A stretch of 11,947 nucleotides of DNA, taken from contig CAZFWV010000216.1 in the NCBI GenBank assembly GCA_964522605.1, positions 1 to 11,947 on the forward strand. The letters are read 5' to 3'. This document shows, piece after piece, positions 7,362 to 11,947 of this stretch. Position 1 is the first letter of the stretch; every line of letters starts with the position of its first letter. The notes beneath the pieces were generated by a model that saw only the letters and a program-made list of their open reading frames with translations, was not told the DNA's origin and did not search any database. The position numbers were made by a program, and so were the translations under genes. This DNA comes from CAVZLD01 sp964522605 (GTDB lineage: Bacteria; Planctomycetota; Planctomycetia; Pirellulales; Pirellulaceae).

Positions 7362-7639
7362 GTTTGTTTCCTTGGAAGAATTGGCCAGGGTGATGGATCA
7401 CACGGTGGGAGTGGCACACGTTGACGAGCGGAGCGTGCCCAGAACCCTGGGATCAGCGGAAGAAACCGCCAGGCGGGCTCCCTCTGGACAAACTTGCTCG
7501 CCCCGCATCGTCCGTATTTTAACAGAACTTGGCCCGTGGATCAGGCCAGCAGACCTTAGGAGCCTGGAATCCTGGTTCTTGATATTGCGTGGTTCCACCG
7601 TCCTTCGCTTCAGAAATCGCCGGAATTCGCAGACGAGCG
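7362..7639. other. Gene-free stretch upstream of the PQQ-like gene
   Basis: No gene is supported here. The promoter of the leftward PQQ-like gene should lie in it, but I find no clear -10/-35 pair. A segment at 7555-7596 loosely resembles the 36-base motif of 3413-3681 (shared CTTAG start, GGAATCC, TGGTTC blocks) and may be a decayed copy. Open frames crossing the region do not resemble proteins and have no ribosome binding sites. Confidence 0.5.
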
Positions 7640-7725
7640 CCCGAAACGCCCGTTTCGAAGGTGCACACTTGGCGATTCGGACGAGCCACGAGAACCCGAA
7701 ACGCGAGTTTTGAAGGTGCACATTT
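7640..7725. repeat. Two-copy 31-base direct repeat, 55 bases apart
   Basis: Bases 7640-7670 and 7695-7725 match at 27 of 31 positions, both starting CCCGAAACGC and containing GAAGGTGCACA. The first copy includes the small palindrome CGAAACG-CC-CGTTTCG (7642-7657), which is lost in the second. The last part of the second copy, TTGAAGGTGCAC (7710-7721), also pairs with 7817-7828 as an outer arm of the adjacent fold-back. Confidence 0.75.
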
Positions 7726-7828
7726 CGTCAGTTCGTAGCCGAATTCGTGAGAATTCGGAGGCTTTGTTCATGTGTCCCCCTGCTCGAGACCTCCGAATTC
7801 TCACGAATTCGGCTACGTGCAACTTCAA
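7710..7828. repeat. Fold-back with a perfect 28-bp stem
   Basis: Bases 7734-7761 pair perfectly with 7790-7817 across a 28-base loop. The arms contain AGCCGAATTC and GAGAATTCGG, so each carries two GAATTC sites. Outside them, TTGAAGGTGCAC (7710-7721) pairs with 7817-7828 with one mismatch after a 12-base bulge on the left. The stem lies between the start of the leftward PQQ-like gene and the start of the rightward peptidase gene, so it is not at a gene 3' end like a normal terminator. It looks like an interspersed palindromic repeat. Confidence 0.9.
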
Positions 7829-8004
7829 GAAGCGCGAGCGAGACCCATCCCGGACGATTTCTCGATCCACCTGAGCCACAAAAGTCGTTGCTGTACTCTG
7901 TTGATCGTCATGGACCGACGAGCCTCACGCAAAGACCACCACATAGAGGGGGTACGGCAAGCTTGGCCAGCGGCTATGATTTTTTAATTTCCCAGGAGCC
8001 CGGT
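7829..8004. other. Leader region of the peptidase gene
   Basis: Nothing beyond a possible leader is visible. TATGAT at 7975-7980 could be a -10 box but has no -35 at normal spacing and would leave a very short leader. AGGAG at 7994-7998, six bases before the ATG at 8005, is the ribosome binding site that fixes the start of the next gene. Confidence 0.5.
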
Positions 8005-11000
8005 ATGGCTTTTTCCATCACGACGATCCGCCGCCTCGGCGTTCGGTTTCTCAAGGCATCCGTGATTCTCTGGTTCACCGCTCCTGGTCCCCTGCTCGTG
8101 GGCCAGGAACCGACCGATCCGACGGCCGACGCGCGGGCGATCGTCGACGAGAATCCGCAGGATTCTGTCGCGCGCGAGGCGCAGCTGATCACGAACGTCC
8201 GACAGCTGACTTTCGAGGGGCGCCGTGCCGGCGAGGGTTATTTCAGTCGCGACGGCGCGAAGATGGTCTTTCAGAGTGAGCGTGAGCCCGACAACCCGTT
8301 CTATCAGATCTACCAGATGGATTTCATGACGGGTGACATTCAGCGGATCTCCCCGGGAATCGGCAAGACGACCTGTGCCTGGATTCATCCGGACGGCAAG
8401 CAGGTGTTATTCGCATCCACGCATGAGGATCCCGACGCGCAGCAGAAGCAGAAGGACGAGCTTCAGCAGCGGGAAACGGGAACCACGCGACGGTACAGCT
8501 GGGACTACGACGAAAACTATGATCTCTATCGTTTCGATCCACGCGACGGAAAATACACGAACTTGACGAACGCGCGGGGATACGACGCGGAAGCCTCGTG
8601 GTCACCCGATGGACGACAGATCGTCTTCGCGTCCAACCGCGCGGCGTACGCGCGGGAACTGAGCGACGTGGAGCGGCAGCGTTTGGCGATCGACCCATCG
8701 GCGTATGTCGACCTTTACTTGATGAACGCCGACGGAACGAATGTTCGTCAACTGACGGACGTACCCGGCTACGATGGAGGCCCTTTTTTTTCTCCGGATG
8801 GCAGTCGGATCGTCTGGCGGCGATTCGCCCCGGATGGCGCGACGGCTGAGATCTTGACGATGGCCGTGGACGGCACGGATGTGCAGACCATTACGCGACT
8901 TGGCGCGATGTCCTGGGCTCCGTTTTATCATCCGTCCGGCCAGTACATTATCTTCGCAACCAACCGTCATGGTTTCGACAATTTCGAGCTGTATGTGGTC
9001 GATGCTGCAGGTCAATCGGAGCCGGTGCGCGTCACGTTCACGCCGGGATTCGACGGCTTGCCGGTCTTTACGACGGATGGGCGACTGTCCTGGACCAGCA
9101 ATCGGTCGGCGAGTCGCCAGTCGCAGATCTTCTTGGCCGACTGGAATCACGACAAGGCAATGCAGTTGCTCAACCTGACCGGCCCAAACGGAATGGAGGT
9201 CAGTCCTTCCTACGCGGCGATCGCGGCGCGCGAAGCGTCGCAGACGACGGAACCCGACTGCTCGCCGAAAGATATTCTGCGGCACGTCGATTTTCTGTGT
9301 CGCCCCGAGCTGAAGGGGCGGCGCACGGGAACTCCGGGCGAGCAGCTCGCGACGGCGTACGTTGCCGCGTACCTGGATCAACTCGGTCTTTCCCCTGCCG
9401 GCGATGGGGGCTCCTGGTACCAGACGTTCCAGTTCACTTCGGGAGTCAGTCTCGGCGAGCAAAACGAGCTGCGAACCGACGAACAGTCGTACGAAATCAA
9501 GCAGGACTGGATCCCCTTGGCCTTCTCCCAAACAGGCGAGATTGCCTCCGCGCCGGTCGTCTTCGCCGGCTATGGCATTGTGGCTCCCCAAGGCAGCGAT
9601 CAGGAGGAATACGATTCGTACGTTCATCTCGACGTCAAAGACAAATGGGTGCTCGTGTTTCGCTTCTTGCCAGAAAACGTTACGCCGGAGCGTCGTCAGC
9701 ATTTGGCGCGACATGCGAGCTTACGGTTCAAAGCGATGATTGCGCGCGACAAAGGCGCTCACGGCCTGATTCTGGTCAGCGGCCCAAACTCCTCGGTCAA
9801 GGACGAATTGGTCCGACTCCAGTTCGACGGCTCCTTGTCAAGTTCCAGTCTGCCGGTGCTAAGCATCTCGAACGAAGTCGCACAGAGTTGGCTGGAGAAA
9901 TCAGGCCGCTATTTGCAGCCGTTGCAGGATCAACTGGATACGGGGCAGCCGATCATGGGCTTCGAACTGCCCGACGTGAGGGTCTCGGCACGGATCGACA
10001 TTGAACAGATTCAGCGAACGGGACGCAACGTCTTAGGACGCCTTTCGGCCGGCGAACGACCGACGAGCCAGATTGTCGTTGTCGGGGCACACATTGATCA
10101 CTTGGGAGAAGGTCCCCACAGTTCTTCACTGGCGGTAGAGGCAGAGCGCGACGGGATTCACTGGGGAGCGGATGATAACGCTTCCGGAGTGGCCGCGATG
10201 CTCGAAATCGCCGAATGGCTCGCCGCCGCGAAGGCGCAGGACGAGTCCACGTTGCAGCGGGACGTAGTTTTCGCCGCCTGGTCGGGGGAAGAAGATGGAT
10301 TGATCGGGTCGACGCACTTTGTCAAGAACTACCTCGATTCGCGTTCGACAGATCCAACCACCGACGCGGTCAACGGTGGTCCTCCGCTCTATCCGGCCAT
10401 CGCCGCGTGCCTGAACATGGACATGGTCGGTCGACTGGATAAGCGATTGATTCTGCAGGGCGTCGGTTCGTCGACCGCGTGGCGCAGTGAAATCGAACGA
10501 CGCAATGCCGTGATCGGGTTGCCGATCACCGTGCAGGACGACAGCTTTATCCCGACCGATGCGAGCGTATTCTTCACGCGCGGCATACCGATCCTGTCGG
10601 CGTTCACCGGGTCCCACGCCGACTATCACACGCCTCAAGATACACCCGACAAATTAAACTACGAGGGTGCTGCCTCGATCGCTCGATTCATGGCGTTGGT
10701 CGCCCGCGGGATCGCCGTGCGGCCGACAGCACCCGATTACGTCGCGCAGTCCGCACCAGACCGGAATCGACCGCGCGCGGGCTTGCGGGCCTACCTGGGA
10801 ACCGTCCCGGATTATGCCGAGACGGACATCCAGGGCGTAAAGCTTAGCAGCGTCGCGGGCGACGGCCCCGCTGCTCAGGCGGGCGTCCGCGGCGGTGACG
10901 TGATCGTCGAACTTGCCGGACGCAAGATCGAGAACATCTACGACTACACGTATGCCATTGAGGCGGTCAAGATTGGGCAAGAGACGCAAATTGTCGTCGA

Positions 11001-11052
11001 ACGGGACGGTCAGCGAATAACGCTGGAGATCGTTCCCGGCTCTCGCGAGTAA
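8005..11052 (+). CDS. Secreted PD40-propeller / M28 metallopeptidase / PDZ protein
   Basis: This 1015-residue predicted zinc peptidase has a hydrophobic N-terminal segment (residues 10-34) that should direct export. Residues about 55-410 form a TolB/PD40-type propeller with repeats such as WSPDGRQIVFASN and FSPDGSRIVW. Residues about 419-900 are an M28 peptidase: a leading HVDFLCRPELKGRRTGTPG segment, a PA-like insert (about 515-650, with VVFAGYG), and the metal and catalytic set H696 (GAHIDH), D723/D724 (ADDNASG), E762/E763 (GEED), D806 (NMDMVGR) and H875 (DYHTP). All expected ligands are present, so it is probably active, as an aminopeptidase or related hydrolase. Residues about 928-1013 are a PDZ domain. 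The ATG at 8005 has AGGAG six bases upstream. The frame stays open 86 codons further upstream, but that part runs through the fold-back repeat and is not credible coding. Substrate and localisation (periplasm or surface) are inferred. Confidence 0.93.
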   Translation: MAFSITTIRRLGVRFLKASVILWFTAPGPLLVGQEPTDPTADARAIVDENPQDSVAREAQLITNVRQLTFEGRRAGEGYFSRDGAKMVFQSEREPDNPFYQIYQMDFMTGDIQRISPGIGKTTCAWIHPDGKQVLFASTHEDPDAQQKQKDELQQRETGTTRRYSWDYDENYDLYRFDPRDGKYTNLTNARGYDAEASWSPDGRQIVFASNRAAYARELSDVERQRLAIDPSAYVDLYLMNADGTNVRQLTDVPGYDGGPFFSPDGSRIVWRRFAPDGATAEILTMAVDGTDVQTITRLGAMSWAPFYHPSGQYIIFATNRHGFDNFELYVVDAAGQSEPVRVTFTPGFDGLPVFTTDGRLSWTSNRSASRQSQIFLADWNHDKAMQLLNLTGPNGMEVSPSYAAIAAREASQTTEPDCSPKDILRHVDFLCRPELKGRRTGTPGEQLATAYVAAYLDQLGLSPAGDGGSWYQTFQFTSGVSLGEQNELRTDEQSYEIKQDWIPLAFSQTGEIASAPVVFAGYGIVAPQGSDQEEYDSYVHLDVKDKWVLVFRFLPENVTPERRQHLARHASLRFKAMIARDKGAHGLILVSGPNSSVKDELVRLQFDGSLSSSSLPVLSISNEVAQSWLEKSGRYLQPLQDQLDTGQPIMGFELPDVRVSARIDIEQIQRTGRNVLGRLSAGERPTSQIVVVGAHIDHLGEGPHSSSLAVEAERDGIHWGADDNASGVAAMLEIAEWLAAAKAQDESTLQRDVVFAAWSGEEDGLIGSTHFVKNYLDSRSTDPTTDAVNGGPPLYPAIAACLNMDMVGRLDKRLILQGVGSSTAWRSEIERRNAVIGLPITVQDDSFIPTDASVFFTRGIPILSAFTGSHADYHTPQDTPDKLNYEGAASIARFMALVARGIAVRPTAPDYVAQSAPDRNRPRAGLRAYLGTVPDYAETDIQGVKLSSVAGDGPAAQAGVRGGDVIVELAGRKIENIYDYTYAIEAVKIGQETQIVVERDGQRITLEIVPGSRE

Positions 11053-11124
11053 CCGCGGAAACGGATCTGTTGCCCACGACTGGCGCGGGAAGAGCACGTG
11101 TCACCACCGGGAGGGCGATGGCTT

Positions 11125-11763
11125 TTAGCGCTGCACGGATTCGGAAGAATCAGGAAGCTGCGCCTGCTCCACCGCGGGTTCGGATTGTCGTCGAACGATC
11201 TCGCTGTCGACCGCTTCCCGCTTTTGCTGCGCATCAACCGGATCTTCGAAGTTCAGAATCAAAGGCGGCTGATCTTCAAACACTTGCGTTGCCATTCCCG
11301 CAATCGCCCAACCGTGATTCTCGTTGCGCAGCATCCAGACAATCTCGTAACTCTGGCGTGTTCCATCGGTGTCCGTGTCGGTCCAGTTACATAAGACATG
11401 TGCCCCCTTCTTTTCGTCGCCGAGGTACTGCACTTCCGTCACCTGAAACTCCGCCGTCGGACTGCCGGGCGGCTTGATCGCCGCGTTTGCACGTTCCATT
11501 TCCTGTTGTGCTTGCGCGGTCAGCAGGGAGGTCGCCAACGTATCGTCGCCCATTTTCAGAGCCTGTAGGAAGGCGGCCACCGCTTCTTCCGGACGCGTGC
11601 GCCCCGTCGCGTTTCCCGGAGCGGTCGATGATTGAGCGGTCGCGTTGCCGTCGGACGCCGGTGGGGTAGATTCACTAGGCTGACAACCGAGGTTCAACGC
11701 CAGCAGCGTCAATGCAGCAACCGACCAGAGCAACCCCATGGGGTGGCGTAACTTGCCGTTCAT
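11125..11763 (-). CDS. Putative lipoprotein of unknown function
   Basis: The protein has 212 residues. The first 27 form a basic start, a hydrophobic stretch and LNLGC (Cys27), a loose lipobox with asparagine at -3, so lipid anchoring is likely but not certain. A low-complexity Ser/Thr/Pro/Ala linker follows (about 28-56). Then comes a domain starting RPEEAVAAFLQALKMGD, which resembles NTF2-like/DUF4878-type small folded domains, with a hydrophobic strand pattern (VLCNWTDTD, YEIVWMLRNE, GWAIAGM) and the segment LILNFEDP near residues 170-177. The C-terminal 35 residues are charged and probably disordered. I recognise the style from planctomycete genomes but no function. A purine-rich GGGAG lies nine bases before the ATG, slightly long. 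It converges on the peptidase gene with 72 bases between stops, and the 55-base element lies 129 bases upstream of its start. Confidence 0.85.
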   Translation of the reverse strand: MNGKLRHPMGLLWSVAALTLLALNLGCQPSESTPPASDGNATAQSSTAPGNATGRTRPEEAVAAFLQALKMGDDTLATSLLTAQAQQEMERANAAIKPPGSPTAEFQVTEVQYLGDEKKGAHVLCNWTDTDTDGTRQSYEIVWMLRNENHGWAIAGMATQVFEDQPPLILNFEDPVDAQQKREAVDSEIVRRQSEPAVEQAQLPDSSESVQR

Positions 11764-11884
11764 CGTCCGGGTCTCCCTTCCCGCTCCAAATCACAACCAG
11801 TTCGTATTCGCCTCTTTCAAAGTCAAGGGCGGCGGGAGTTTGGCAGGAAGGCAGACTGGCGTCAAGATCGCCCGGTTGCGTCGC

Positions 11885-11899
11885 GCACCCGTCGGGTGC
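11885..11899. repeat. Small perfect hairpin bordering the right 55-base element
   Basis: GCACCCG-T-CGGGTGC is a perfect 7-bp inverted repeat around a single base (in practice a 6-bp stem with a 3-base loop). Its right half (11893-11899) is the end of the 55-base element and its left half is outside the shared sequence. Confidence 0.75.
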
Positions 11900-11947
11900 A
11901 TGTCAGCTTCTGCCGACTTGCGCTACGGTCGGAAAAGTCAACGGGAG
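11893..11947 (-). repeat. 55-base element, right copy of a long-range perfect inverted repeat
   Basis: This is the exact reverse complement of 3726-3780. It reads on the minus strand toward the lipoprotein gene, ending 129 bases before that gene's ATG at 11763. The match reaches the last base of the window, so on that side the repeat may be longer than 55 bases in the genome, although the left copy's sequence before 3726 would have to match as well. Confidence 0.9.

Noticed and set aside
7398..7721. 107-codon leftward open frame upstream of the PQQ-like gene
   Set aside because: It runs across the 31-base direct repeats and a possible decayed 36-base motif, has no ribosome binding site and no protein-like composition.
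11764..11892. sigma70-type promoter for the lipoprotein gene (minus strand TTGACT with TACGAA)
   Set aside because: The spacing between the two hexamers is only about 14 bases and the -10 match is poor.
3726..11947. Composite transposon or genomic island bounded by the 55-base inverted repeats
   Set aside because: No transposase, integrase or recombinase lies between the copies, the genes inside look like ordinary planctomycete genes, and I did not identify target duplications outside the copies.

Overview
The window looks like a chromosomal segment of a planctomycete (Planctomycetota, probably a Pirellula/Rhodopirellula-type lineage). The reasons are a secreted PQQ-like beta-propeller protein with the N-terminal WPQWRGP signature, a Tat-exported Gfo/Idh/MocA oxidoreductase with an SRRQFLK motif, secreted proteins of types I associate with that phylum, fairly high GC, and wide intergenic gaps full of short interspersed repeats. 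The assignment is an inference from protein style; there is no rRNA or other marker gene.

Layout. Positions 1-152 hold a truncated intergenic repeat. 198-1481 (-) encodes an LplT-like MFS transporter. It diverges across a 376-base gap from 1858-3249 (+), a Tat-dependent Gfo/Idh/MocA oxidoreductase followed by a perfect terminator-like hairpin. The gap 3250-3889 carries a four-copy 36-base motif and a 55-base element. Next come 3890-5008 (+), a secreted planctomycete-type protein that I read as two SPOR-like modules, and 30 bases later rdgB at 5039-5647 (+), an XTP/dITP pyrophosphatase. rdgB converges on 6105-7361 (-), the secreted PQQ-like propeller; between them lies a 354-base nested fold-back element, 5689-6042. 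The gap 7362-8004 contains another repeat cluster with a 28-bp perfect hairpin. 8005-11052 (+) encodes a 1015-residue secreted propeller/M28 metallopeptidase/PDZ protein. It converges on 11125-11763 (-), a putative lipoprotein. The window ends inside a second, inverted copy of the 55-base element.

How the genes relate. Five of the seven genes encode predicted exported proteins (Tat oxidoreductase, SPOR-like protein, PQQ-like propeller, peptidase, lipoprotein) and one encodes an inner-membrane transporter. The only likely co-transcribed pair is the SPOR-like gene plus rdgB. I see no defence island, CRISPR array, transposase, integrase, tRNA or rRNA. The most unusual content is the non-coding DNA: several distinct palindromic or interspersed repeat families. 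One is a 55-base sequence repeated perfectly 8.2 kb apart and oriented the same way relative to the next downstream gene in both places.
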